Source: Alphaproteobacteria bacterium
Lineage (GTDB): Bacteria; Planctomycetota; Phycisphaerae; UBA1845
Length of the DNA: 64,000 bases
Direction of reading: 5' to 3'
Assembly: GCA_028285105.1 (NCBI GenBank)
Contig: JANQQE010000011.1
Coordinates: forward strand, 509,856-573,855
Of this stretch, positions 27,395-36,464 are shown piece after piece (position 1 is the first letter of the stretch; each line of letters opens with the position of its first letter). The translations under genes were made by a program, and so were the position numbers. The notes beneath the pieces are model-generated. The model made no database searches and was not told where the DNA came from. It saw nothing but the letters and a program-made list of their open reading frames with translations.

Positions 27395-27754
27395 CTACCC
27401 ATTATCCTTGTTTGACGAATCGACTTCTGACATCGGATTTTCGATGGCGAGCTTTCTGACCAGCAGGGTCAGGTTCGCATCCAGACGCCGCATTCTTACA
27501 TAGATCATGTAGAATCCGATGAAGCTGAACAAGATGGCGAAGTACATGACCAGGTCGGCTCCTCGACGGAGGCCCAGGTAACTTGCGATCGACGTGGTCA
27601 GTTCGGGCCAGGTGATGGCGACGGCTGCCCCGCACCATACGACCAGCCAGAACAATGCAACGCGCCTCGATCCGCTCCCGCGCAACAACGTCAAAGTTCG
27701 TTCAACAATGAGCAACCCTAGTATTGGAAGTACAATCCACTGAAATGCGTTCAT
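27395..27754 (-). CDS. DUF2304 membrane protein
   Basis: A 119-residue protein with three hydrophobic segments: QWIVLPILGLLIVERTLTLL, ALFWLVVWCGAAVAITWP and DLVMYFAILFSFIGFYMIYV. It ends in a soluble helix with DANLTLLVRKLAIENP, the pattern I associate with DUF2304. These proteins are usually encoded beside DPM1-like glycosyltransferases, as here: the GT2 gene ends 29 bases upstream in the same direction. It probably anchors or assists that enzyme in lipid-linked sugar transfer. That role is inferred from context. Confidence 0.82.
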   Translation of the reverse strand: MNAFQWIVLPILGLLIVERTLTLLRGSGSRRVALFWLVVWCGAAVAITWPELTTSIASYLGLRRGADLVMYFAILFSFIGFYMIYVRMRRLDANLTLLVRKLAIENPMSEVDSSNKDNG

Positions 27755-27783
27755 GGTCCTGGTCCGATCGTGACTGAATTCGG

Positions 27784-28530
27784 CTAACTGGTCATTCGCT
27801 TGAACAAATAGTGGAAGATGATCTTAAACGCACCGCTGCTGCTTTGCCCTTTGGCGATGGAGTAATCGGTATAGCGAATGTGAACGGGTACTTCGCCATA
27901 GGGCAGCCCGCAATCGCGCACCTGATCGATCAGTTCGCTGGCGTGGGCCATTCGATCAAGCGTGATCTGAATGCGCTGGGCTGACCGGCGCGAAAATGCC
28001 CGCAACCCATTGTGCGTGTCGGTAATCTTCACTCGCGAAATGACTCGTGTAAACAACACGCCCAGGCGCAGCAACATCTTGCGCGATGCTTTGATGTTTT
28101 CGACCCCACCCAAGAACCGGGAACCGAGGCTGATGTCCCATTTGCCTTCGAGGATTGGCGTGATCAGCGCAGGGATATCCTCGACGCGATGTTGCCCGTC
28201 GCTGTCAAACGTGACCACGTACTGCGCCCCGCGCAGAATCGCATAGTCGATACCGGTTTGCAGCGCCGCCCCCTGCCCGCGATTGATTGCATGATGAAGC
28301 ACCATCGCACCAGCCCGCGCCGAAATGGCCGCAGACTCATCCTTCGAACCGTCGTCAACCACCACCACATTCGGGTACAAGGTCCGCACTTCTTCGATTA
28401 CGCCGCCGACCTTCTCTCCTTCGTTGTAGGCTGGAATCACGATGAATACCTGCTCCCGTACCTCTGGCGGCAGCGTCGGCAGGTTGGCCGGCTCGGTTGC
28501 AGCATCCGATTGCGATTGAACCTCGGGCAT
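27784..28530 (-). CDS. family 2 glycosyltransferase (polyprenyl-phosphate type) paired with DUF2304
   Basis: The 248-residue soluble GT-A enzyme has VFIVIPAYNEGEKVGGVIEE, VVVVDDGSKDES, HHAINRGQGAALQTGIDYA, VTFDSDGQHRVEDIP with the DxD, and ISLGSRFLGG. These match the DPM1/DPG-synthase-like group that forms polyprenyl-phosphate sugars. I start at ATG 28530, while the frame is open to 28602. It precedes the DUF2304 gene by 29 bases and is divergent from the next GT2 gene at 28752, with about 220 bases between for two promoters. Confidence 0.9.
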   Translation of the reverse strand: MPEVQSQSDAATEPANLPTLPPEVREQVFIVIPAYNEGEKVGGVIEEVRTLYPNVVVVDDGSKDESAAISARAGAMVLHHAINRGQGAALQTGIDYAILRGAQYVVTFDSDGQHRVEDIPALITPILEGKWDISLGSRFLGGVENIKASRKMLLRLGVLFTRVISRVKITDTHNGLRAFSRRSAQRIQITLDRMAHASELIDQVRDCGLPYGEVPVHIRYTDYSIAKGQSSSGAFKIIFHYLFKRMTS

Positions 28531-28751
28531 CAATTCACCGTAAGATAAGCTTAGCGCGTCGGCGATGCGTACGATCGCAAACCATCGCCAACATACTAGC
28601 ACGATCGCGCGAACGACTCCAAGATTTCTCGATTGACCGAATTGAGTCGCACGTTATCAGAACCAATTGCACGCTTGACGGTTGGGATGTCGGCTGGTCT
28701 GATGTGCCAACGAATAGCTGGCGATATGTAGACAAATACGAGGCAGAGTTC

Positions 28752-29768
28752 ATGGCGGTCACTTTAGTCATTCCCGGTCGAAACGCATCGAAGACGATTC
28801 GACCCTGCCTCGAAGCCGTAACGCCCTATGTCGAAAGCGGCGAACTTCAGGAAATCCTGTTCGTGGATGACGGTTCCACCGACAACACCCGTGAGATCGT
28901 CGCTGAGTTTCCGGTCACCTGCGTGCCGGGTCTGGGCAAGGGTCCGGGGTCGGCCCGCAACCTCGGATGGCAGACGGCCAAGACCGACCTCGTTTGGTTT
29001 GTGGATTCCGATTGCGTGGCTGAATCGAACGCCCTCGCACCGCTCGTCGCCCGATTTGAAGATGAGAAGATGGGCGGAGTCAGCGGCAGTTATGGCAACA
29101 TGTGCCCCGACTCGTTGTTGGCGTGCCTCATTCATGAAGAGATCATTGCACGGCATCGGCGCATGCCGAAGATCGTTGACTTCCTCGCGACGTTTAACGT
29201 CGTCTATCGGCGCGAAGCCATCGAGCGCGTCGGCGGTTTCGATGAACGCTTCTTAAAGGGGCAAGACGCCGAACTTTCCTGGCGGGTCATGGAAGCCGGA
29301 TACGATCTTGGCTTTGAACTCGAATCGCGCGTCGCACATTTTCACGAAACCAGTTGGCTTGGCTATTTCAAAACGCAGATGCGGCAGGGCTACTGGCGAC
29401 TTTGGTTGCACCTGACCCACAAGGGTCATTCCGGCGGTGACTCGTACAGCAGCGCGCTCGACCACGTTCAGCCGCCCCTGGCCATGCTGATCCTCGGTTC
29501 AATTCCGCTCTTATTTTTCAAAGCAACTTGGTGGATCACACCGGTTTTCATCGTTCTGCTATTGCTCGCACAAATCCCCATGACGGCGCGGATCGTCAAA
29601 CAGACCGGCCAACTCAAGTACGTATTGTTCGCCATGATGAGTTTTCGCCGGGCATTCTGGCGCGGATTCGGATTGTCGAAAGCCACCATCGATTACATAC
29701 TCGCCGGCAAGGAAGGCCGCAAAGCCAAACAAAGCAAACCGGTCCGGCCCAATGCCCAATCGCAGTGA
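28752..29768 (+). CDS. family 2 glycosyltransferase with C-terminal membrane segments
   Basis: The 338-residue protein starts with a GT-A domain: TLVIPGRNASKTIRPCLEAV, LFVDDGSTDNTREIV, GPGSARNLGWQTAKTDLVWF, VDSDC (DxD), and GGFDERFLKGQDAELSWRV. Two to three hydrophobic segments follow (for example PPLAMLILGSIPLLFF and ITPVFIVLLLLAQIP). This layout resembles rhamnosyl- and O-antigen-type glycosyltransferases. I start at ATG 28752, where homology begins. The frame is open from 28497, but that would overlap the divergent gene. First gene of a plus-strand run with a flippase and two GT4 genes, so it probably belongs to a surface-polysaccharide locus. Confidence 0.88.
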   Translation: MAVTLVIPGRNASKTIRPCLEAVTPYVESGELQEILFVDDGSTDNTREIVAEFPVTCVPGLGKGPGSARNLGWQTAKTDLVWFVDSDCVAESNALAPLVARFEDEKMGGVSGSYGNMCPDSLLACLIHEEIIARHRRMPKIVDFLATFNVVYRREAIERVGGFDERFLKGQDAELSWRVMEAGYDLGFELESRVAHFHETSWLGYFKTQMRQGYWRLWLHLTHKGHSGGDSYSSALDHVQPPLAMLILGSIPLLFFKATWWITPVFIVLLLLAQIPMTARIVKQTGQLKYVLFAMMSFRRAFWRGFGLSKATIDYILAGKEGRKAKQSKPVRPNAQSQ

Positions 29769-29845
29769 CGTTCACGCCGATGACTTTCATGCCGATTCGC
29801 AGATCAGATTGTGCCATTTCGCGGCGAATCGCCGATAGTTAACCC

Positions 29846-31093
29846 GTGCGCGAAGAATCGAAACATAGCATTCTGCTGCTGATCTCGACGGCTGCCACAG
29901 CCCTGCTGACCTTTGTTTATTCCGTCTATGCGATGAATGTACTGGGCCCCACGCGCGCGGCAGATTTTGTCGCGGCGATATCGATTGCAATGTTTTTCTA
30001 CGTCGCACTGGGCCCCATCAACGGAACCGTGGCGAAATTCACTGCCGCCTATGCCGCCGACAACGACATGGGCAGCGTCGCCCGATTGCAGCGGTTGGGT
30101 GTTCGCAACGTTTTGCGCTATGGGGGAATTGGATTCCTCATTGGCGGAGTGAGCGCGATTCCGCTTGCCTCGTGGTTGAAGTATGAATCGGTGGTGCCAT
30201 TGATTCTGTCGTTTGCCATCGTGTGGTTAACACTGCTGTTAAGTGTCGCCCGCGGGATGCTACGGGGTCTTCAACGATTCGGAGCATACAGCATCAACAC
30301 GGTTGCCGAGGCGCTCGTTCGATTAATCGTTGGCATTGGTTTGTTGAGCGTCTGGACCACGACATCCGGCGGCGTACTCGCATTCGTCGTTGCATTGGTC
30401 GTGATATTGGCCGTTTCGCAATTGCAGATGGCCGACATCTGGCGGCAGTTTGAATCGCCAGACATCGACAGCGCTGCAATCGTCCGCTACCTCAAACCCA
30501 TGTGTGTCATGATGGCGATCACTGCCGCCTTCGACAACGTGGACATGATCGCGGTCAAACATCTTTTTGAAGCTGAGTCAGCGGGCGTGTATGGGGCGGC
30601 ATTCACTCTGGCACGCGGGACCAGCGTATTGGTGACGCCCTTTAACATTATCCTATTGCCACTGGTCGCCGGATTGCAAGCGAAGCAGGCCCCCGTGCGA
30701 CCAACCGTTGTGCGCATTTGCAAATACTTCGTCGCGCTTTGTGCGATACCCCTTTTCGTATTTGCGATCTTCCCCAAGCAAGTGCTGACGTCGGTACGGC
30801 TGGACCAGTTCGCCGAAGCAGCCCCCTTGCTCATGCCGCTGACAGCCGCTCGATTGCTGGGCTATTTGAATGGGCTGATCGCGTTGTCTTACGCGGCGCT
30901 TTGGCGTTTCGGATTTTTGAAAATCTTCGTTCCTGCACTGGTCGCCGAAGTCGCGTTGCTTGCGGTTTGGCATGACTCGCACATGTCGGTGATTCAGATA
31001 GCATTGTTCGTGCAGGCTGGTACGCTCCTGGCGCTGATTGCCTATGCAATATATGCTCGGTCGGCGAACTCGAAAGCGGAGAACTTGAATTGA
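29846..31093 (+). CDS. oligosaccharide flippase (Wzx/MOP superfamily)
   Basis: The 415-residue protein is almost entirely hydrophobic, with about 12 predicted membrane segments (for example ILLLISTAATALLTFVYSVY, then FVAAISIAMFFYVALGPING). The N-terminus resembles polysaccharide exporters that flip lipid-linked repeat units across the inner membrane (YSVYAMNVLGPTRAADFVAA). The start is GTG 29846 with no obvious Shine-Dalgarno sequence. It overlaps the next gene by four bases (TTGA), indicating coupled translation. Neighbouring glycosyltransferases support a role in surface glycan export. Confidence 0.85.
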   Translation: MREESKHSILLLISTAATALLTFVYSVYAMNVLGPTRAADFVAAISIAMFFYVALGPINGTVAKFTAAYAADNDMGSVARLQRLGVRNVLRYGGIGFLIGGVSAIPLASWLKYESVVPLILSFAIVWLTLLLSVARGMLRGLQRFGAYSINTVAEALVRLIVGIGLLSVWTTTSGGVLAFVVALVVILAVSQLQMADIWRQFESPDIDSAAIVRYLKPMCVMMAITAAFDNVDMIAVKHLFEAESAGVYGAAFTLARGTSVLVTPFNIILLPLVAGLQAKQAPVRPTVVRICKYFVALCAIPLFVFAIFPKQVLTSVRLDQFAEAAPLLMPLTAARLLGYLNGLIALSYAALWRFGFLKIFVPALVAEVALLAVWHDSHMSVIQIALFVQAGTLLALIAYAIYARSANSKAENLN

Positions 31094-32325
31094 ACATTCT
31101 CATGGTGCTTTCGAGTCAGAAGTACCCACCCGATCGCCGCGTCGAGCGCGAGGCTCGCGATCTTATTCGCGACGGGCACACCGTCTACTTGATGGCCCGC
31201 CGAGGACCGGGGCAATCAAAGACAGAAACCGTCGATGGCGTTCACGTCATTCGCGTGTGGCTGCCCTTTCAAAAAAATCGGATACTCTCCGACATGGTGC
31301 ATTATCTCTTCCAACGCTACCTGATCGTTTTTTCGATCATCTCGGCTTGTCGCAACAATGACATCGACGGTCTTCACGTTCACGACCTCCCCTACGCATT
31401 CGCGACGACATTGGCAGGGTGGGTGCTGAATCTGCCCGTGGTGTTCGACATGCACGAGCACTACACGGTGATGCTCGAGATGGGATTTGAAGCGCCTGCT
31501 TATCGGCCGTTCCGGCCGTTTGCGTTCTTGCTTCTGGCGGTACTAAGAAGGGAAGAGCGTTTCGCGTGCAGGCGGGCCCACCGGATGATAGTTGTTGCCA
31601 ATGAGCAAATCCCGCGGATCGAGTCGCTTGGCGTCAATCGTGAAAAAATCGTCGTGGTCACCAATACGGAAGACCCGGACCAATTCTCCGGATACGCGAT
31701 TGATGAACGGGTTGTCAAGAAATATGCCGATGATTTTGTAATCCTCTATGTTGGAGCGTTCAATCCACATCGCGGGCTCAATACAGCCATAGATGCCATG
31801 CCCGCAATCTTGAAAGAAATCCCCAACGCCAAACTCATGCTCGTGGGCGATGGCGTTTCGCGACGCGACATCGAACAACGCGCCACCGATGCAGGACTTT
31901 CCGAAAAAGTGATCTTCACCGGGTTTCAACCGTTCTCCTTGCTGCCGACGTACATCAATCTCAGCGCGGTATGTTTGATTCCCCACATCTCGACACCGCA
32001 CATCGAAACGACCATGCCCAACAAGATATTTCAGTTCATGATCCTCGGAAGACCAACGGTGGCCACCGATGTCGCGCCGCTGAAACGCGTGATCGGCGAT
32101 GCAGATTGCGGCATCGTTTATCGCGAGCGCGACCCGGCAGCGTTGGCAGCCGCCGTGATCCAACTTCGCGATCCGCAGCTTCGAAAGCGACTGTCCGAAA
32201 ACGGGCAGAAAGCGGTGGCCGATCGATACAATTGGCCCAGCACCGTTGAGGCGCTGCTCGACATTTATCGAAAACTCGACACCACAGTCAACGCGCACCG
32301 TCATCACGCATCGGAGGACGCCTAA
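31090..32325 (+). CDS. family 4 glycosyltransferase
   Basis: The 411-residue GT-B enzyme starts NILMVLSSQKYPPDRRVERE (N-terminal acceptor domain), has DGLHVHDLPYAFATTLAGW and FDMHEHYTVML. The donor domain follows (ILYVGAFNPHRGLNTAIDAM, LMLVGDGVSRRDIEQRA, VIFTGFQPFSLLPTYI and the E-containing IETTMPNKIFQFMILGRPTV). A TTG start at 31090 overlaps the flippase stop by four bases and has GGAG about 10 bases upstream. An ATG at 31102 is an alternative. It is followed one base later by the next GT4 gene, making a tight operon. Sugar donor unknown. Confidence 0.9.
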   Translation: MNILMVLSSQKYPPDRRVEREARDLIRDGHTVYLMARRGPGQSKTETVDGVHVIRVWLPFQKNRILSDMVHYLFQRYLIVFSIISACRNNDIDGLHVHDLPYAFATTLAGWVLNLPVVFDMHEHYTVMLEMGFEAPAYRPFRPFAFLLLAVLRREERFACRRAHRMIVVANEQIPRIESLGVNREKIVVVTNTEDPDQFSGYAIDERVVKKYADDFVILYVGAFNPHRGLNTAIDAMPAILKEIPNAKLMLVGDGVSRRDIEQRATDAGLSEKVIFTGFQPFSLLPTYINLSAVCLIPHISTPHIETTMPNKIFQFMILGRPTVATDVAPLKRVIGDADCGIVYRERDPAALAAAVIQLRDPQLRKRLSENGQKAVADRYNWPSTVEALLDIYRKLDTTVNAHRHHASEDA

Positions 32326-32326
32326 G

Positions 32327-33553
32327 ATGCGCGTGCTTCACTTTGCCGGAAGTTTCCCACCGACGCCGGGCGGTACGTCGCAGCGTGTATCGGGCTTGAC
32401 GGCAGACCCTTGCAACGAACACCTGATCGTTGTACCGCAGGACGAAAGCAGCTCGGCATATGAGCAAGTCGACCATCGCACGATTCGACGTGCAAACTAT
32501 CCCCCGGGCATGCTGAGTCGCTTGCCCATCGTTCGCGATCAGCGTTTGGCAAATGCACTTAGGGACTCTGCTGTCGAATTTTTGCCGGACATCCTGCACG
32601 CCCACAATCCGATGGCTTGTGCGCTAGCGTCTCTCGATTACAAAGGTGCGAAGAAAATCGGCATGGTCTACGAAGCCCACGGAATCATGTTCGACCTGTC
32701 GTACGATCAGCCCGTCTTCGGACCGATCGCCCCTCTGAATCTTCTGGCAAAATTTCTCGCCAAACGGATGGCCCGCATTCGTGAGCGATTCGTTCTTGCC
32801 GCGGCTGACCGCATCATCGCTCAAACGAATGCCGCCGCAAATCGCATTCGACACTTGTACCCTGTTTCCAAAAAACCGATCGATGTGATTTATAACGGTG
32901 TGGACGCAGCCCGGTTCGACCCGCTGCATTGGATGGATTCGCGACAGCGTATTCGCAATGAGATGGGGTGGGAGGCGTCCAAGGTCATTCTCTATGCCGG
33001 ATACATGAATGATGTAAACGGCGTGGATTTTCTGTTGGAATGTATCGAGCAAATGGCAGTGGAACGACTGCCGAATATTCGCTTTGCGATACTCGGTCGC
33101 GGTCCGCTTGAAGGCCTGGTGAAATCCGCAGCCGCAAAGCATCCTGAGTTGATTGACTATCCCGGTTCTGCCACGCCCGACGAGATGCCGGGGTACTACG
33201 CTGCTTGTGATGTGTTCACGATTCCCCGCCCCGCCCACATGCTGGGCGAATTGTTCTTGCCCATGAAACTTCTCGAAGCGATGGCAATGGGCAAGACACT
33301 GATCGTCAGCGATGTGGCTGCGATGACCGACGTAGTTACCCATGAGCGAAACGGATTGGTATTTCGCAAGGACGACCACGCAGATTTCATCCGGACCATA
33401 AGGCGAGTAATCGACGACGTACACGATGCTGACGGAAGTAGCCCGCTGCACGCACTCGGAATTCAAGCTCGAAGTGACGTACTCGACCGATTCACTTGGG
33501 AACACTCGCGTTCGCAGTTGCAATCGGTGTACGAACAACTGCCGAAATCATGA
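32327..33553 (+). CDS. family 4 glycosyltransferase
   Basis: The 408-residue GT-B protein opens MRVLHFAGSFPPTPGGTSQR and has ILHAHNPMACALASL, YEAHGIMFDL and IIAQTNAAANRI. VIYNGVDAARFDP leads into the donor domain (VILYAGYMNDVNGVDFLLEC, IRFAILGRGPLEGLV and FLPMKLLEAMAMGKTLIVSD, with the E-x7-E-like site). ATG 32327 has GGAGG 10 bases upstream, and the preceding gene stops at 32325. It is the last gene of the 28752-33553 polysaccharide run and converges on the M14 peptidase gene. Confidence 0.9.
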   Translation: MRVLHFAGSFPPTPGGTSQRVSGLTADPCNEHLIVVPQDESSSAYEQVDHRTIRRANYPPGMLSRLPIVRDQRLANALRDSAVEFLPDILHAHNPMACALASLDYKGAKKIGMVYEAHGIMFDLSYDQPVFGPIAPLNLLAKFLAKRMARIRERFVLAAADRIIAQTNAAANRIRHLYPVSKKPIDVIYNGVDAARFDPLHWMDSRQRIRNEMGWEASKVILYAGYMNDVNGVDFLLECIEQMAVERLPNIRFAILGRGPLEGLVKSAAAKHPELIDYPGSATPDEMPGYYAACDVFTIPRPAHMLGELFLPMKLLEAMAMGKTLIVSDVAAMTDVVTHERNGLVFRKDDHADFIRTIRRVIDDVHDADGSSPLHALGIQARSDVLDRFTWEHSRSQLQSVYEQLPKS

Positions 33554-33595
33554 GCTTTGAAGGAGACACTTCTCGCTTAGGTTTTAGATATTGAT

Positions 33596-35383
33596 TCAGG
33601 ATTCGCCTGCAGCATTCTGAAACGCAAGCATGTCCGCAAGATCGACATCGCCATCCGGTTCTACATCAAACACACCGCATTCCGGAAGCAATTGCCCTGA
33701 CGGGCCATCCATACATTCCGAGAATTTTGAATAGTCGATAAGATTTACTTCCGTATCGCCGTTGTGATCGCCAAACGTTGCAACACACTCCAAGACCGGA
33801 CCAATCCAGTCCGGCACATCTGCCGACCAATGCTGCATCGTCATGGAATTCGCAAGAAACGGTGCAGTCGGCGGTTCATGCAGCGTACCGCTTGCGGTGG
33901 TCAGCGAAACGTAATATTGCGGCGTCGACGAACAGTTGGTCGGCGGAAGGTGTCCAACGAATTGCGAATTCCCGACATGCTGCATCGCCACCGATTTATA
34001 CGGGCCTGTCGGGTCGTAACGATAATGAAGCTGAGCCATCGAAGGATCAATGACCTCCACACCTGAAGTGATGGAAACGGAAATCTCTTGCGGAACACCC
34101 ATCGTCATCAGCGTTGGTGGTTTGGGAATATGGTTGATCTGCGTCGCTTGCACCTGTTCCGATCCGGAAAGGTACAGAATCGCCGGCAGAAGCTCTTCAT
34201 TACTCGGCGTGATTTCGCTGATTGGAACAACAAACCCCCCTCCGCGCAATTCAAACGAGATCGACCAGATGCCCCGCTCACCATAGCTCCAGTCCAGCGA
34301 ATCGCCGCTGACAGGGTAGATGCCGGTGTAGATGGGTCCGCCATTAAAAAAGCGGTTGTGAACGCCAAAGATCAACTGCTGCATCGCCAAATTCATGGCT
34401 TGATAAGTGGACTCATCCGGCGACACCACCGGCGTGAAGCCCCAGGGCCACAAGATCAATTGGCCAAAAGAATGAATATCGAGTTGGGCACGCGTGTTGG
34501 GGTGCAGCAAGAACAAATCGCGCAGGGCCATTGTTTCGGGCTCAGAAAACGGATGTGGACCGCGATAGATATCGGAACCCGGCGCACCGCTGGAACCGAT
34601 TCCACCCCACGCCCATCCCCAGTTGCGGTTGATGTCGATACCGAACGTACCGTCACCGTTGTCGCGGCGATTCTTTCGCCAGAAACGGTTGACGGAACGG
34701 GAATACTCGTATCCATCCGGATTGGCGACCGGGATCAACAGCCACTCGACACGGTCCACCAGATCGGTGACCTGCGGATCGACACCATAGTTCTCCAACA
34801 AATGTGTTGCGACGTACGGATTGATCGTGGTGGTAATCCATTCGCGGGCGTGAACGGTCGAAAAGTAGATGACGGCTGGGCTGAATTCGGTTACGTCAGC
34901 ACCTGCGATGCGAATACCGCGAATCATTCGCCCCTCCACCGTCCTGCCCACGTCAAAGACAGAAGCCAGATCGGGGTGTTGCGCCGCAAGCTGTTCAAGA
35001 TAAGCGATGATGTCGTCGTAGCGGTGGAAGGTCTCCAGAAATGGAATGCCCCGAGCGGCTGCTTCGCGCATGCCGTCGCGTTCAACCTCGACGAGTTCCT
35101 GAAGGTTTTCGATCTTGAGACGATATTGCAGCCCGCTGTCGCGCAGCGCTTCTAAAGCATCGGGCGGAATTCGTACATCCATCGCCCCATCGACTGGACG
35201 ATGGCTCCAGATGTCTCCGCCAATGTTCTCAATGAATGCAACGTCGAGCGGACTCTCAAATTCAATACTGAATACCTTATGATCGTCGTACCGAACGATT
35301 GGTTCGGACGCACGAACGATCAGCGCTGCAATCGAAACGATTGCTAGTGGGATTGCCAAATGGCTCGCGCAAATGAGCCTCAT
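33596..35383 (-). CDS. secreted M14 zinc carboxypeptidase with dockerin-like tail
   Basis: The 595-residue protein has a signal peptide (about 1-25), a propeptide-like region (30-115), and an M14 carboxypeptidase domain (about 118-395). A beta-rich spacer and a C-terminal calcium-binding tail follow. Catalytic residues are visible: HAREW gives zinc ligands His178 and Glu181, DIHSF gives zinc ligand His304, SFELRGGG gives the general base Glu378, and GIDINRNW is the substrate Arg motif. The tail has two acidic loops (FGDHNGDTEVNLIDY and VEPDGDVDLADMLAFQN), the short dockerin-like pair typical of planctomycete exported proteins. ATG 35383 has AGGA 7 bases upstream. It should digest peptides outside the cell or at the surface. 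Confidence 0.92.
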   Translation of the reverse strand: MRLICASHLAIPLAIVSIAALIVRASEPIVRYDDHKVFSIEFESPLDVAFIENIGGDIWSHRPVDGAMDVRIPPDALEALRDSGLQYRLKIENLQELVEVERDGMREAAARGIPFLETFHRYDDIIAYLEQLAAQHPDLASVFDVGRTVEGRMIRGIRIAGADVTEFSPAVIYFSTVHAREWITTTINPYVATHLLENYGVDPQVTDLVDRVEWLLIPVANPDGYEYSRSVNRFWRKNRRDNGDGTFGIDINRNWGWAWGGIGSSGAPGSDIYRGPHPFSEPETMALRDLFLLHPNTRAQLDIHSFGQLILWPWGFTPVVSPDESTYQAMNLAMQQLIFGVHNRFFNGGPIYTGIYPVSGDSLDWSYGERGIWSISFELRGGGFVVPISEITPSNEELLPAILYLSGSEQVQATQINHIPKPPTLMTMGVPQEISVSITSGVEVIDPSMAQLHYRYDPTGPYKSVAMQHVGNSQFVGHLPPTNCSSTPQYYVSLTTASGTLHEPPTAPFLANSMTMQHWSADVPDWIGPVLECVATFGDHNGDTEVNLIDYSKFSECMDGPSGQLLPECGVFDVEPDGDVDLADMLAFQNAAGES

Positions 35384-35508
35384 AACGTATCCTGGCAGGT
35401 GGGGATGACGAGCCCGGTCAACACAAAGTACAGCCAAACAGGTGGCCATTCAAGGATTTAACGAGATTCGACAAACCGATGCAGCAATTGAAGTGGTGAT
35501 TTGAAAAC

Positions 35509-36411
35509 CTAGGCAAGGGCAATGATGCATCCGCCGGACAAGGCAAACACGACGGCTACGAATTTGCGACGTGTAAAGGCCTCATTGAGAATCAAGGATG
35601 CAAAGATCAACGCGAATACGACAGAAGTCTGATTGATCATGGCCGCAATCGATGCATTCGCAAACTTGAAGCCTGCCACCCAGAATAGCATGGCCATGTA
35701 TCCGCCAAGGATTGCGCCGGGTATCGCCACCTTCCACACGTCCGAAGGAATGAACAATCTAAATGTGCGTTCCCGGTCTTTTCGCGCAAGAGCCAGAAAT
35801 ATCAGCGGCAGCGTACCGGCGAACAATCGAATCGTCGTCGCCCACAACAGCGGACACTCGGTTTTGGTGAGTACCGGTTTGGCATATACGATTCCGCCAG
35901 CCGTCAGGGCCATCGACAGCGTTCCGAACATAATCCCCCATGTCAACGCCGAACGCGTGGCACCCGGTGGCGGTTTGTGCTTTGAGGAAATCAGAACGCC
36001 GATAAGGATCAAGACCGTCCCTGCATAGTGCGGCAGCCTTAGGCGCTCATTTAAGTAGAACACTGCAAAAATGATGGCGAAGGGTCCGTATGTGCAATCG
36101 ACAATGGACTGGATGCCAACTCCGACTCGGTTCAACGCCATATAGAACAACGTGTCTGCCAGTGCGATTCCGGCGACGCCGCTAATTGCCAGAACGACAA
36201 GATCATCCTGCGAAAGTTCAGTCAAGTCGGCGAATCCGCTGCCTGCAACAACGAGCGACACGCCCAGCAGCAGGATTCCGATTGTGTTCTTGAACAGATT
36301 CAGCGCCAAAGGGGTAATGGTTTCCCCGCACAACTTGAACAACACGACGGCCATCGCCCAGAAAACCGCCGTCAGAAATGCGCAGAGTCGCCCCAGCGAG
36401 ATGTCGTCCAT
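35509..36411 (-). CDS. EamA/DMT family transporter
   Basis: The 300-residue protein has about ten hydrophobic helices arranged as two EamA repeats (start GRLCAFLTAVFWAMAVVLFK; end IFASLILNEAFTRRKFVAVV). This is typical of the drug/metabolite transporter superfamily. The motif YGPFAIIFAVFYLNERLRL is the usual end of repeat one. Substrate cannot be inferred. It lies alone between two secreted-peptidase genes on the minus strand. Confidence 0.9.
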   Translation of the reverse strand: MDDISLGRLCAFLTAVFWAMAVVLFKLCGETITPLALNLFKNTIGILLLGVSLVVAGSGFADLTELSQDDLVVLAISGVAGIALADTLFYMALNRVGVGIQSIVDCTYGPFAIIFAVFYLNERLRLPHYAGTVLILIGVLISSKHKPPPGATRSALTWGIMFGTLSMALTAGGIVYAKPVLTKTECPLLWATTIRLFAGTLPLIFLALARKDRERTFRLFIPSDVWKVAIPGAILGGYMAMLFWVAGFKFANASIAAMINQTSVVFALIFASLILNEAFTRRKFVAVVFALSGGCIIALA

Positions 36412-36464
36412 GTATCCGCCTGTAAAAACCTAAGCGACGCGAAGAACCGCGTCAGTTGAAAAGC

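Noticed and set aside
32624..33538. 304-codon minus-strand frame
   Set aside because: Antisense to a clear family 4 glycosyltransferase.
34088..35155. 355-codon plus-strand frame
   Set aside because: It lies antisense to the M14 peptidase, whose catalytic motifs and signal peptide are clear. The antisense product is rich in Arg, Gly and Val with no family look.
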